From Helicobacter pullorum NCTC 12824 (GTDB lineage: Bacteria; Campylobacterota; Campylobacteria; Campylobacterales; Helicobacteraceae): a stretch of 64,000 nucleotides of DNA. Numbering within the stretch: the stretch's first letter is position 1; every line of letters begins with the position of its first letter. The notes beneath the pieces were generated by a model. That model searched no databases, was not told the DNA's origin, and saw only the letters and a list, made by a program, of their open reading frames with translations. Below are positions 39,327-48,335 of this stretch, piece after piece. The stretch covers positions 149,721 through 213,720 of the forward strand of contig NZ_JAERIT010000003.1 in the NCBI RefSeq assembly GCF_017979475.1, in the 5' to 3' direction. The position numbers and the translations under genes are program-made.

Positions 39327-40340
39327 ATGCAAGAATCACAAGATATTTCTAATAAGCAACCACGCGTTTTTTCGGGCATTCAGCCAACGGGGAATATTCA
39401 TTTGGGAAATTATCTTGGAGCAGTAAAAAATTGGGTAGAGAGACAAAATGAATATGAAAATATTTTTTGTGTAGTCAATTCTCATGCAATTACAATCCCT
39501 CAAAATCCCAAAATACTAAAAGAAAAGACTTTTGAGCTTTGTGCTATGTTGCTTGCTTGTGGGATTGATCCTAAGAAATCTACGCTTTTTATTCAATCTG
39601 AGATTCAAGAACACACTTCGCTAGCTTGGCTTTTGACTTGTATTACGCCTATGGGAGATTTGAGTCGTATGACACAATTTAAAGACAAAAGTCAAAAGAA
39701 TCCCAAAAGCATTTTTGCAGGACTTTTTAATTATCCAAATTTGATGAGTGCGGATATTTTGCTCTATAAAAGCGAGTATGTGCCTGTGGGGGAAGACCAA
39801 AAGCAACATATTGAATTAGCAAGGGATACAGCGATGAGGTTTAATCGTGATTTTGGGGAAACCTTTGTCGTGCCTAAGCCTCTTATCCAAAAAGAAGGTG
39901 CTAGGATTATGGGGCTTGATGATCCTACCAAAAAAATGAGCAAAAGCTCTGGAGATAAGCCAAATCACCTTATAGCCTTGTTAGATAGCCCCGATGAGAT
40001 TCTAAGAAAATTCAAAAAAGCAACGACAGATTCTGAAGGCTTGATTGCTTTTGATGAAAATAGGGCTGGGGTTTATAATCTTTTGAGTATTTATCAATGC
40101 TTTAGCAAAGAAACTAAAGAGCAAATTGAGAGCTTTTTTGCGGGTAAAGGCTATGGAGAATTGAAAGCAAAAGTAGCGGAGATTGTGATTGAAAATCTAA
40201 AGCCAATCCGAGAATCTTATGAGAAACTCATCGCAGATTCGAGCTATTTGCATAAAATTTTAGAGGAGGGTGCAGAAACTGCAAGAGAAATAGCCCAAAA
40301 AACCTACAAGGACGCCAAAGAAAAAATGGGGCTTGTGTAA
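39327..40340 (+). CDS. trpS: Tryptophanyl-tRNA synthetase
   Basis: A 337-residue class I tRNA synthetase. It has the HIGH-like motif ([11 protein letters not shown]) and the KMSKS motif (KKMSKSSGD), plus the [16 protein letters not shown] element. I prefer the ATG at 39327, because AAGGGAAG is just before it; a TTG at 39309 would add six residues. It is transcribed divergently from hisF. Confidence 0.95.
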   Translation: MQESQDISNKQPRVFSGIQPTGNIHLGNYLGAVKNWVERQNEYENIFCVVNSHAITIPQNPKILKEKTFELCAMLLACGIDPKKSTLFIQSEIQEHTSLAWLLTCITPMGDLSRMTQFKDKSQKNPKSIFAGLFNYPNLMSADILLYKSEYVPVGEDQKQHIELARDTAMRFNRDFGETFVVPKPLIQKEGARIMGLDDPTKKMSKSSGDKPNHLIALLDSPDEILRKFKKATTDSEGLIAFDENRAGVYNLLSIYQCFSKETKEQIESFFAGKGYGELKAKVAEIVIENLKPIRESYEKLIADSSYLHKILEEGAETAREIAQKTYKDAKEKMGLV

Positions 40341-40399
40341 GCCTCACTTTTGTTAATTTGGGAGGTTTGGCGTTATTTTTTGGCTAATTTGCCATATCT

Positions 40400-41341
40400 T
40401 TATTTTGCTAAAAATTCTTGAATATTTTTTAGCACACCTTGAATCAAAATTTCCTTGCTATCTTCATAGCCCCAAGCATTGTGTGGTGTGAGAATAAGCT
40501 GATTAGCAATTTTTGGATTCAAAAAGGGGTGGTTTTCTATCATAGGTTCTTTGGTGAAAACATCAAATCCTGCATAAATTTCGCGTTTTTGCATTTCTTC
40601 TGCTAAGTCTTTTTCATTGACAATCCCGCCTCTACCAACATTAATCAAGATTCCACCTTCTTTGATTTTGCAAAGATTGTTTTTGTTGATTAAGTCTTGC
40701 GTTGCTTCATTGAGTGGAGCGTGGATTGAGATTATAGAGCTTGTTTGCAAAAGAGCATCAAGAGGCAAAGAAGTATAGTTTGGATTTTGATTTTTTCCAC
40801 TTGTGGAATAATAATTGACTTCCGCACCAAAGGCATTTGCAAGTCTAGCGACTTCCAAACCGATAGTTCCAAGCCCGATGATTCCCCATTTTTTGCCATT
40901 GAGCAATTCTAAAGGTGTGGAGAGATTCGTAAAAATAGGGCTTTTTGTATATTCTCCACTTTTGCAATAAGAATCATAAAAGGGGAGTTTTGCACTCAAA
41001 GCTAAAGCCATCATTAAAGTATGTTGAGCGACGCTTTTTGTAGAGTAACCAGCGACATTTTTGACTTCAATGCCAAGATTCTTTGCAGTTTGCAAATCAA
41101 CATTATTCATTCCAGTGGCGGTGATACACACAAGTTTTAGAGTATCTTTGAGTGCGTTAAGAATCTCTTTATCTAAGATGACTTTATTAGTTAGCACGAT
41201 ATTTGCTTCTTTGCAGCGACTTAAAGTTTCATCGGGACTTGTGGTTTGGTATTCTGTGTATGTGCCTAGTTGTTGTAATTTATCTTTGAGATTATTCTCT
41301 CCCAAGCTTGAAGCATCTAAAAAAACGATTTTATTTTGCAT
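40400..41341 (-). CDS. D-2-hydroxyacid dehydrogenase
   Basis: A 313-residue NAD-dependent D-2-hydroxyacid dehydrogenase (HprA/GyaR/LdhA family). Visible motifs are the cofactor loop GIIGLGTIGLEVARLA, the catalytic Arg in INVGRGGIVNE, the Glu in FDVFTKEP and the His in ILTPHNAW. The substrate could be glycerate, hydroxypyruvate, phenylpyruvate or lactate. It is divergent from argB with a 58-nt gap between starts, so the promoters lie close together. Confidence 0.9.
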   Translation of the reverse strand: MQNKIVFLDASSLGENNLKDKLQQLGTYTEYQTTSPDETLSRCKEANIVLTNKVILDKEILNALKDTLKLVCITATGMNNVDLQTAKNLGIEVKNVAGYSTKSVAQHTLMMALALSAKLPFYDSYCKSGEYTKSPIFTNLSTPLELLNGKKWGIIGLGTIGLEVARLANAFGAEVNYYSTSGKNQNPNYTSLPLDALLQTSSIISIHAPLNEATQDLINKNNLCKIKEGGILINVGRGGIVNEKDLAEEMQKREIYAGFDVFTKEPMIENHPFLNPKIANQLILTPHNAWGYEDSKEILIQGVLKNIQEFLAK

Positions 41342-41399
41342 TTGGATTCCTTTTTTGGGTTATAATTTCACAAACATTTTACTACAAAAGAGGGGAAAA

Positions 41400-42254
41400 A
41401 TGCACAATCATTCTAAAATTGTCTCAATTTTGTTGGACGCACTTCCTTATATTAAACTTTTTAGAGGTTCTAAAATTGTCATTAAATATGGTGGTGCTGC
41501 ACAGATAAATCCAGAGCTAAAAGAGCAATTTGCAATGGATATTGTTTTGCTTTATATGCTCGGAATTAAGCCTATCATTGTGCATGGTGGGGGGAAGCGG
41601 ATTAATGAGTTGTTAGGAGCTTTGGAGATTGAGAGTGAATTTGTTGATGGGCTTAGAGTAACAAGTTTAGAGGCGTTGAAAGTCGTAGAAATGGTGCTAA
41701 GTGGGGAGATTAATAAAGAGATTACAGCATTTTTGAATTATCATGGTGTAAATGCTTTGGGGATTAGCGGCAAAGATGCCTCACTTTTTTTGGCAAAACC
41801 AAAAGATAATGGGAAGTATGGTTACACAGGAGAGATTATTGCAACCAAAGGAGAAGTGATTGATAATCTTTTGGCGCAAAATCTTGTGCCTGTCATTGCC
41901 CCTATTGCTTGTGGAGAAGAATCAGGTCATTCGGGCTTTAATATCAATGCTGATAGTGCTGCAAGTGCCATAGCTATAGCCACAAAGGCAAAAAAGGCAA
42001 TATTCTTGACAGATACTCAAGGGGTTTTAAATGAGGACAAAAAGATTATTCAAAGCCTTACATTGCAAGAAACAAATCGTTTGATTGAAAAAGGCGTGAT
42101 TAGCGGAGGAATGATACCTAAGGTAGAAGCGTGTTTGGATTGTATTAGCAATGGAGTGGAGAAAGCCCATATCATTGATGGGAGGATTCCACACTCGCTT
42201 TTATTGGAGCTTTTTACGAGTGCTGGGATTGGGAGTGAGTTTGTAGGGGAGTGA
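41400..42254 (+). CDS. argB: Acetylglutamate kinase
   Basis: A 284-residue kinase that phosphorylates N-acetylglutamate in arginine synthesis. Motifs: KIVIKYGGAAQINPELKEQF, PIIVHGGGKRINELL, GISGKDA, NINADSAASAIA and GGMIPKVEA. The true start is the ATG at 41400, after AGGGGA. The longer open frame upstream overlaps the divergent dehydrogenase on the other strand and is not coding. The presence of argB argues for an arginine biosynthesis route. Confidence 0.95.
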   Translation: MHNHSKIVSILLDALPYIKLFRGSKIVIKYGGAAQINPELKEQFAMDIVLLYMLGIKPIIVHGGGKRINELLGALEIESEFVDGLRVTSLEALKVVEMVLSGEINKEITAFLNYHGVNALGISGKDASLFLAKPKDNGKYGYTGEIIATKGEVIDNLLAQNLVPVIAPIACGEESGHSGFNINADSAASAIAIATKAKKAIFLTDTQGVLNEDKKIIQSLTLQETNRLIEKGVISGGMIPKVEACLDCISNGVEKAHIIDGRIPHSLLLELFTSAGIGSEFVGE

Positions 42255-42354
42255 TTTTGTTTTAATAGCGCAACAAAGGCTTAAATGCCTTTATTGGAAC
42301 ACCTTTTGCTTACTTTTTCTTAATTTTTTTATAATTTTTAGAAAAGGTAGGCAA

Positions 42355-43335
42355 ATGGCTAGCATATCTAATTCTCTTCACAATTCAAATCTCTATGCAA
42401 ATGTTTTCAATCAAACAAAAAATCAAACAACAAATTTTTTAACAGCACAAGAAACAATGACTAATAAAGAGGCGTTGCAAGCTATTGTAGATTATGTATC
42501 GCCGATAGAGAAAAGAGGAATCGTGCTTGATTCTCCTAGTTATTTTGAATTTGAAAATGAATTAATACAAAAATCCAAAGAAATAAATCCACCTACAAAA
42601 TCGCAAATGCAGGAAGCAAAAGAATTTTTAAAACGCGAAATGAATAGTATTATTTCTGAAATTTATCGAAACAATAAGCAAACAATAGAAGATTCCATTG
42701 AAATAGAAAAAGCAATAGAGTTGGGAGAAGATAAAAAATTCTCTAGTGGAGGTTATGAGCTTTTGAATCTTTTGAAGGCTTATCCTTACATACCTAATAA
42801 TTCTCTTGATAATGGCGGTGAAAATTTATTAGAGCAGATTAAAAGATATGTCGATACAGAATTAAATGCAATAGGGACAACATTTTTTAATGTGGCACAA
42901 GATTATATTCCCAAAGAACAATTAAAAGAAATTCAAGATAAATTAGCTATCGTGCATTCTTACTATCTCAATGGAAATTCCATAGAAATTGATAATAAAA
43001 AATTTTCTTATAATGCAACAATGGATAATTTTAATCAATTTTTTGTCGCAGAAGTTACAAGTATCGAAGATTTGGTTGAAAATAATGCAGATTATTATTT
43101 GCTACAGATTTCTTATACTGCTACCCAAAGTATTTTTGATATACTCAATCAAAAAGAAAAACTAGAAAAGGAAAATCAAGACTTGAAAAACAAACAAGCA
43201 ATAGAATCTCACAGCACAAATACAATCAATCATTTAGAATCAAAATCCAAAGTAGATTCTAAATCCCATTTATTAGAATCCCAAAGTGATTTTATTTTTA
43301 GAGAGATATTAAAAGATTCTAAAGCCATAGGATAA
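42355..43335 (+). CDS. Hypothetical protein, tandem paralogue 1
   Basis: A 326-residue protein, mostly helical, Asn/Ser/Gln-rich at the N-terminus, with no cysteine, no signal peptide and no membrane segment visible. The conserved middle (PTKSQMQEAKEFLKREMNSII) and FDILNQKEKLEKENQDLKN coiled-coil-like segment (about residues 264-282) recur in the next two genes. The 3' end and next N-terminus are part of a 315-bp direct repeat. The Asn/Ser-rich N-terminus without a signal peptide recalls flagellar-secreted proteins such as Cia/Fsp of Campylobacter, but I do not recognise the family and that is only a guess. Confidence 0.8.
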   Translation: MASISNSLHNSNLYANVFNQTKNQTTNFLTAQETMTNKEALQAIVDYVSPIEKRGIVLDSPSYFEFENELIQKSKEINPPTKSQMQEAKEFLKREMNSIISEIYRNNKQTIEDSIEIEKAIELGEDKKFSSGGYELLNLLKAYPYIPNNSLDNGGENLLEQIKRYVDTELNAIGTTFFNVAQDYIPKEQLKEIQDKLAIVHSYYLNGNSIEIDNKKFSYNATMDNFNQFFVAEVTSIEDLVENNADYYLLQISYTATQSIFDILNQKEKLEKENQDLKNKQAIESHSTNTINHLESKSKVDSKSHLLESQSDFIFREILKDSKAIG

Positions 43336-43436
43336 GCCATGCAAATTAATAATTCTTATTCTAATTATTTAAATATTTATAGCAGTCCAAACTCCGCTAA
43401 TTCTACAAGTTATAAAGAGATACAAGAATCAAATAC
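43122..43436 (+). repeat. 315-bp direct repeat, copy 1
   Basis: Covers the C-terminal coding part of paralogue 1, the 3-nt gap and the first 98 nt of paralogue 2. It matches 44301-44615 almost base for base at a constant offset of 1179 bp, which is exactly the gene-2 repeat unit. The last 98 nt are identical. Confidence 0.9.
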
Positions 43437-44514
43437 ACAGATAGAAACTCAAAGTGATGAGGAAATATTAAGTAAAGTTCAAAAGAATATTAGTTATTTT
43501 CATGATACTTGGAGTAAAACTATAAAGAGTGAATTTGAACCTCTTCCCTATAGTTTCCACACAACCATAGATATGCATGATATGAATTTTATCGATACAA
43601 TTAATTCTAAGCTCCAAAGTGGTGCAAATATAAAAATTACTCAACAAGAAATGCAAGAAGCACAAGATTTCCTAAATGAGCAAATGGATAATCTAATGCT
43701 AAAATTCTATAAGGCTAATCCTGAAATAGTAGAGGATACACTAAAGGGAGATTTTATCTTTTATTCTGAAGGTGGCTTAAATAGAACAATGAATGTTGAT
43801 GATATAGAAATATCAAGAGACTATCCAGAGCTAAAATATGATAAAAAGGTTTCTAGTATTTTATATGCTTATGGAGCTAGAATAGAACAAGATAGTTTAG
43901 ATAAGGATTTTATGGGATATTTACAAAGTTTTAAAAATGCTTTAAACAATCAAGATTTAGATGATACAATAAATATAAAACATGTTATGTCAAGTTATAG
44001 ACATTATAAAATGGAATCAACAGGCTATAGCTTCTTTGCTTCACTTTCAGATATGTTATCCCCCATAGAGCAAGAAAAAATTACCGATTCCATTGCCAAA
44101 GTTATGGGATTTTATTTGCAATCTAATTCTATGGAAATTAACGGAATCAAAGTATCTTGGGATAATTCAGGATTTACAAATGATATAGGATATTATGATT
44201 CTGTTTTTGGCGGTCGTTCAATGGCTCTACATACTTACAAAATTGATTACGCAGATTCACAATCCACATCTAATGATTTCCTTGCCTCTAACTTTGATAC
44301 TACCCAAAGTATTTTTGATATACTCAATCAAAAAGAAAAACTAGAAAAGGAAAATCAAGACTTGAAAAACAAACGAGCAATAGAATCTCACAGGGCAAAT
44401 ACAATCAATCCTTTAGAATCAAAATCCAAAGTAGATTCTAAATCCCATTTATTAGAATCCAAAAGCGATTTTATTTTTAGAGAGATATTAAAAGATTCTA
44501 AAGCCATAGGATAA
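43339..44514 (+). CDS. Hypothetical protein, tandem paralogue 2
   Basis: A 391-residue paralogue of the genes on both sides, with the same architecture. Its first 32 codons are identical to those of paralogue 3 (MQINNSYSNYLNIYSSPNSA and onward). Its C-terminal segment FDILNQKEKLEKENQDLKN and the end SDFIFREILKDSKAIG are nearly the same as in paralogue 1. The centre is unique, apart from weak similarity (ITQQEMQEAQDFLNEQMDNL). A spacing of 3 nt to each neighbour makes one transcript likely. No function can be stated. Confidence 0.8.
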   Translation: MQINNSYSNYLNIYSSPNSANSTSYKEIQESNTQIETQSDEEILSKVQKNISYFHDTWSKTIKSEFEPLPYSFHTTIDMHDMNFIDTINSKLQSGANIKITQQEMQEAQDFLNEQMDNLMLKFYKANPEIVEDTLKGDFIFYSEGGLNRTMNVDDIEISRDYPELKYDKKVSSILYAYGARIEQDSLDKDFMGYLQSFKNALNNQDLDDTINIKHVMSSYRHYKMESTGYSFFASLSDMLSPIEQEKITDSIAKVMGFYLQSNSMEINGIKVSWDNSGFTNDIGYYDSVFGGRSMALHTYKIDYADSQSTSNDFLASNFDTTQSIFDILNQKEKLEKENQDLKNKRAIESHRANTINPLESKSKVDSKSHLLESKSDFIFREILKDSKAIG

Positions 44515-44615
44515 GCCATGCAAATTAATAATTCTTATTCTAATTATTTAAATATTTATAGCAGTCCAAACTCCGCTAATTCTACAAGTTATAAAGAGAT
44601 ACAAGAATCAAATAC
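44301..44615 (+). repeat. 315-bp direct repeat, copy 2
   Basis: The second copy: the C-terminal end of paralogue 2 plus the N-terminus of paralogue 3. Recombination with copy 1 would exactly delete or duplicate paralogue 2. A partial third copy of the beginning lies at about 45422-45535. Confidence 0.9.
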
Positions 44616-45630
44616 GAAATCCACAAACCCAAGCAATGAAGCAATCCAACAAAAAATAAATGATTTGTTAGCTGACTACCCACTGCATCATCCCTATTAT
44701 CTTCAATATCAAGATGCTATATTTTATGATATAGTAGCAATTAATGGGGACAGCGATACAGAATTTGAAAATTCTATAATGTTAAAACAATATTTACTAG
44801 ATAATGTCTCTCTCCCAACAGAACAAACATTTGAAGAGTCTAAAAATATTTTATCTCAAGAAATGAACAATATTTTGAATAATACTTATATAAGCAAGGG
44901 AGAGGATAGTAAAGAGTTTCAAGCGTTGTTATCATTTGCAAAAACTTTTTTTGAAATGGATAAGTCAAGGATTGATAGCAAACAAAAATTATTAAATCTG
45001 TTAAAACAAGGACAAGATAACCTAGAATATGCCACAAGCAATGAGTTTTATCATAAACTTTTTACAAAAACTGAAGGGCTTAGCACGATGACTTTAGAAG
45101 AAATTAATACAATCAATGAAAAGCAGGGTTTTTTAAGTGATTATATTTCAGATAATTATCAAGTAGCCCATTGTCTCGAGGAATTTTTTGCATTAGCGGA
45201 TTTTTATAAATTAATTCCACAAGAAAACAAAGATAAAATTTCAGAAAATCTACAAATATCCCAAAGATACCTTTATAATCAAAGGGGAGATTTGGAAAAC
45301 CATTTTCAATTAGGGGATTTCACTATTTCTTGGGAGGGTAATAGCACTCTATTTAATGCTTACCTCAATGGCTCTAAAATCTCTATTGCTTCACAATCCA
45401 CATCTAATGATTTCCTTGCCTCTCTTACCTCTAACTTTGATACTACCCAAAGCATTTTTGATATACTCAATCAAAAAGAAAAATTAGAAAAGGAAAATCA
45501 AGACTTGAAAAACAAACAAGCAATAGAAGCATATAGTTATGGCAATGGATATTCTAGCACTTTAACTTCTAAAACTTCTAAAGAAATAGATAGTTTCATT
45601 AATCAAATGATCAAGGAAGCAAAAGCATAA
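44518..45630 (+). CDS. Hypothetical protein, tandem paralogue 3
   Basis: A 370-residue paralogue. The N-terminus matches paralogue 2, and the segment SQSTSNDFLASLTSNFDTTQ plus the coiled-coil-like stretch are shared. After NKQAIEAYSYGNG the C-terminus (TSKTSKEIDSFINQMIKEAK) is new. The old shared tail survives downstream as a non-coding relic (45633). This suggests that the end was exchanged by recombination. Function unknown. Confidence 0.8.
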   Translation: MQINNSYSNYLNIYSSPNSANSTSYKEIQESNTKSTNPSNEAIQQKINDLLADYPLHHPYYLQYQDAIFYDIVAINGDSDTEFENSIMLKQYLLDNVSLPTEQTFEESKNILSQEMNNILNNTYISKGEDSKEFQALLSFAKTFFEMDKSRIDSKQKLLNLLKQGQDNLEYATSNEFYHKLFTKTEGLSTMTLEEINTINEKQGFLSDYISDNYQVAHCLEEFFALADFYKLIPQENKDKISENLQISQRYLYNQRGDLENHFQLGDFTISWEGNSTLFNAYLNGSKISIASQSTSNDFLASLTSNFDTTQSIFDILNQKEKLEKENQDLKNKQAIEAYSYGNGYSSTLTSKTSKEIDSFINQMIKEAKA

Positions 45631-45632
45631 TG

Positions 45633-45695
45633 CAAAGTAGATTCTAAATCCCATTTATTACAATCCCAAAGTGATTTTATTTTTAGAGAGATATT
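45633..45695 (+). pseudogene. Relic of the shared paralogue tail
   Basis: 63 nt that match the C-terminal coding end of paralogues 1 and 2 (CAAAGTAGATTCTAAATCCC to GAGAGATATT) with about one mismatch, directly after the stop of paralogue 3. They have no start of their own and end in a short hairpin (AGATTC-TAA-GAATCT, 45699-45713). The fragment records an earlier tail of this gene family. Confidence 0.75.
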
Positions 45696-45718
45696 GAGAT
45701 TCTAAGAATCTTAAGAAT

Positions 45719-46228
45719 TTAGAAATTTAATTTAACCAAATCTTTTGGAATCTTTACCACCACTTTTTGAACTAATTCGCTTGTATTTGTGGCAATTCCT
45801 CCCGCATGGACATCAATGCTTTCAAAGACAGCCAAATTGCCTCCAAAAAGCAGTATGCTAGAGCAATATGGGCTAGGGTGATATTCAATCAAATCTTTTG
45901 TAGAATCCAAGGGGGTTTTTATTTCACAAAGGCTGTTTGGGGCGACAAAAAAGATTTCCTTGCCATTGATAACCATTTGAAAATCTACCATTTCTTGATG
46001 GCTTTCATAAAATGCTTCTTTGGGCGATTTTGTATAGTAGGCTTGCTCGATAGCTTTGATGCCACCATCAAAATAAACTTCAAAAGTCTCCCCCGCCTGC
46101 ATTTTGGAGATTCGCCTAAAGACCTCGCTATCCTCATCTAATGCGTCATAAAGATAGCCAAAGACTTTTGCCAAAATTTCATTCTTTTTGAATTTTTTTG
46201 CAATATCTGGTAGATAACCTACAAACAT
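45719..46228 (-). CDS. YhcH/YjgK/YiaL-family protein (DUF386)
   Basis: A 169-residue cupin-like protein. The family pattern is clear: FEVYFDGGIKAIEQAYYTKSP, then YESHQEMVDFQMVINGKE and YHPSPYCSSILLFGGNLAVF. In other bacteria relatives act in sialic-acid or N-glycolylneuraminate use, or anomerisation. No sugar-catabolism genes are near, so the role here is open. It converges with the paralogue genes and is the last gene of the minus-strand group. Confidence 0.83.
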   Translation of the reverse strand: MFVGYLPDIAKKFKKNEILAKVFGYLYDALDEDSEVFRRISKMQAGETFEVYFDGGIKAIEQAYYTKSPKEAFYESHQEMVDFQMVINGKEIFFVAPNSLCEIKTPLDSTKDLIEYHPSPYCSSILLFGGNLAVFESIDVHAGGIATNTSELVQKVVVKIPKDLVKLNF

Positions 46229-46237
46229 TCTTGCCCC

Positions 46238-46705
46238 CTAAAAATTTCTCAATCCTACCAAAAACCATTCATCTTGGTTTTCTCTCTCTAGCTCAATAAT
46301 GCAACCTTTGTGGATTTTGATATTTGAAGTTTTAAAACCACAGATTAATTGCACAAATTCACTAATTGTAGGTTCATGTCCGACAACAACAAGTGTTTGC
46401 CAATCTTCCTCAATCTCATCTTTATGTTTCAAATACCCTTCCAAACCTGTTTCTGGATTGAGGCTAGGGCTTAGAAAAAAGGTGCTTTGATCTTGAAGTT
46501 TTGCAATGTATTTTGCGGTATCACAAGCGCGTAATGCCAAAGATGAGACGATAGCATCGACTTTTGGATATTGTTTGTGGATATATTTGGCTATTTTTTT
46601 AGCCTGTTTTTTGCCTTTTTTGGTGAGTGGGCGTTTTAAATCATCTTCGCCAACCCATTTTTCTCTATCTTCTGCTTTTGCATGACGCACTAGAATTAAT
46701 CGCAT
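46238..46705 (-). CDS. sixA: SixA-like phosphohistidine phosphatase
   Basis: A 155-residue member of the histidine phosphatase superfamily, short SixA branch. Catalytic R7-H8 (LILVRHAKAED), the second Arg/His motifs (SSLALRACDTA, VVVGHEPTISEF) are visible. SixA removes phosphate from histidine phosphotransfer proteins or PTS components. It lies 9 nt from the YhcH-family gene and 9 nt from mtn. Confidence 0.85.
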   Translation of the reverse strand: MRLILVRHAKAEDREKWVGEDDLKRPLTKKGKKQAKKIAKYIHKQYPKVDAIVSSLALRACDTAKYIAKLQDQSTFFLSPSLNPETGLEGYLKHKDEIEEDWQTLVVVGHEPTISEFVQLICGFKTSNIKIHKGCIIELERENQDEWFLVGLRNF

Positions 46706-46714
46706 AAAATCCCT

Positions 46715-47404
46715 TTATCTAAGTTTTTCTACCATTTTAATCACTAAATTAGCACTTTGCTTTGCAGAATGTTCTAAAAATTCTTCATAGCTAATAAGTG
46801 CCTCATCGCTAGCATTGTCTGAAATAGCTCGAATCACACAAATTGGGATATTGAGATTGTCACATACAACTGCCACGCTTGCCCCTTCCATTTCGATAGC
46901 ATCGGCTTTAAATTCGTTTTTGATCCATTCTTTTTTTTCTTTGCTGCTGATAAACTGATCCCCTGTTGCAATAATGCCTTGATGGAGTGGGATTGCAAAT
47001 TCTTTGGCAACTTCTAGGGCTAAGTTATTGAGGCTTGTATCAGTGGGTGTAAAGATTTTTCCTTCAGAAAAATAACCAAAAGGATGCCCAAAAATAGTAA
47101 TATCTACATCATGTTGGCAGAGCTTTTCTCCAATCACCAAATCGCCGATTTTATAATTTGGATTTATCCCGCCAGCCACGCCATTGAAAATCATTTTTTC
47201 ACAGCCAAAATGCAAAATCATAGTCGCAGCACTTAGGCTTGAATGCACCTTGCCTATGCGACTGCAAGCAATAATGAGTGTTTTATTGGGCAAAGAAACT
47301 TTATAAAAGGTATTTCCGCCAAATGCAATCGTTTCATAAGTTTTATAATATTCCAAAAGAGGCGAGATTTCCTCTTGCATAGCACCTAAGATTCCAATAG
47401 TCAT
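46715..47404 (-). CDS. mtnN: 5'-methylthioadenosine/S-adenosylhomocysteine nucleosidase
   Basis: A 229-residue nucleosidase. Motifs: GILGAMQEEISPLLEYY, GVAGGINPNYKIGDLVIG, AIEMEGASVAVVCDN and ISDNASDEAL. In Helicobacter and Campylobacter this enzyme also splits 6-amino-6-deoxyfutalosine in menaquinone synthesis, in addition to methylthioadenosine and S-adenosylhomocysteine. I use the ATG at 47404, after AAGGAT. A longer open frame to 47440 overlaps fabD. The gene follows fabD by 1 nt. Confidence 0.93.
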   Translation of the reverse strand: MTIGILGAMQEEISPLLEYYKTYETIAFGGNTFYKVSLPNKTLIIACSRIGKVHSSLSAATMILHFGCEKMIFNGVAGGINPNYKIGDLVIGEKLCQHDVDITIFGHPFGYFSEGKIFTPTDTSLNNLALEVAKEFAIPLHQGIIATGDQFISSKEKKEWIKNEFKADAIEMEGASVAVVCDNLNIPICVIRAISDNASDEALISYEEFLEHSAKQSANLVIKMVEKLR

Positions 47405-47405
47405 T

Positions 47406-48326
47406 TTAATCCTTTTGTAAGAAGTTTTGGATTTCTTCATAAGTTTGTAGTGATAGAGTTTCTTTTGAGGTGAGGCGTTTGTTTAAGCCTTTTAAGACAT
47501 TGCCTCCACATTCTATAAAAGAGTCAATGGAAGCGTCATTTTCTCGGATAGATTGCTTATAAAGCACAGGAGAAATTAACTGCTTAGAGAGTAGCTCTAA
47601 AGCTTGTGATTTTGTATTATAAGGGCGTGCTGTTACATTTGAGATAATGGGGAATGCAAAAGAATCTTGCAAGGTTTCTTGTAAAAGAGTGCTAAACTCA
47701 TCGCACATATTATCCAAAATCGGACAATGGCTTGCCACAGACATTGGCAACATTAAAGCCCTTTTGGCACCAAGTCCTTTTAGTTCCACCTCTAGTGCAG
47801 ATAAATCTTCTCTACTGCCTGCTAAAACCATTTGTCCATCACCATTGTAATTAGCACACCAAACTTTTAAGCCTACATTGCGTTTTTTCTCGCACAATTC
47901 TTCTAAAATAGAATCTTCTAAGCCCAAAACAACCATCATTCCAGCTTGTTGCTTTTTGCAAGATTCTTCCATAAGCTCCCCGCGTTTGCTAACGAGTTTT
48001 AATGCTTCTTCAAAGCTTAAAGCACCACTTGCACAAAGTGCGCTAAATTCTCCCAAAGAATGCCCCAAACTCATATGGATATTTTCAAAGATTTTGGGTT
48101 TAATGAGATGAAAAACGCTGTAACTTACAAGTAAGATTGCAGGTTGTGTATAGCGTGTGAGATTGAGTTTGTCGTTTTCTTCAAAACAAAGTTTTTGCAT
48201 ATCTTCTTTTAAAATATCACTTGCTTTTTCAAAAAGCTCTTGAATTTCTTTGCTGTTGTCAAAGAGGTTTTTTCCCATTCCGATACTTTGGCTACCTTGT
48301 CCGGGAAAGATAATAGATAATTTCAT
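47406..48326 (-). CDS. fabD: Malonyl-CoA:ACP transacylase
   Basis: A 306-residue transacylase that loads malonate on ACP for fatty-acid synthesis. Motifs: IFPGQGSQSIGMG, the nucleophile Ser in GHSLGEFSALCASG, and His in VASHCPILDNM. It is away from the fabF/acpP/fabG/accA genes at 22-26 kb. It lies 9 nt after argS. Confidence 0.95.
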   Translation of the reverse strand: MKLSIIFPGQGSQSIGMGKNLFDNSKEIQELFEKASDILKEDMQKLCFEENDKLNLTRYTQPAILLVSYSVFHLIKPKIFENIHMSLGHSLGEFSALCASGALSFEEALKLVSKRGELMEESCKKQQAGMMVVLGLEDSILEELCEKKRNVGLKVWCANYNGDGQMVLAGSREDLSALEVELKGLGAKRALMLPMSVASHCPILDNMCDEFSTLLQETLQDSFAFPIISNVTARPYNTKSQALELLSKQLISPVLYKQSIRENDASIDSFIECGGNVLKGLNKRLTSKETLSLQTYEEIQNFLQKD

Positions 48327-48335
48327 TGTTTTCCT

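Noticed and set aside
41061..41399. N-terminal extension of argB
   Set aside because: The extension is antisense to the dehydrogenase gene; the family start and AGGGGA site fit the ATG at 41400.
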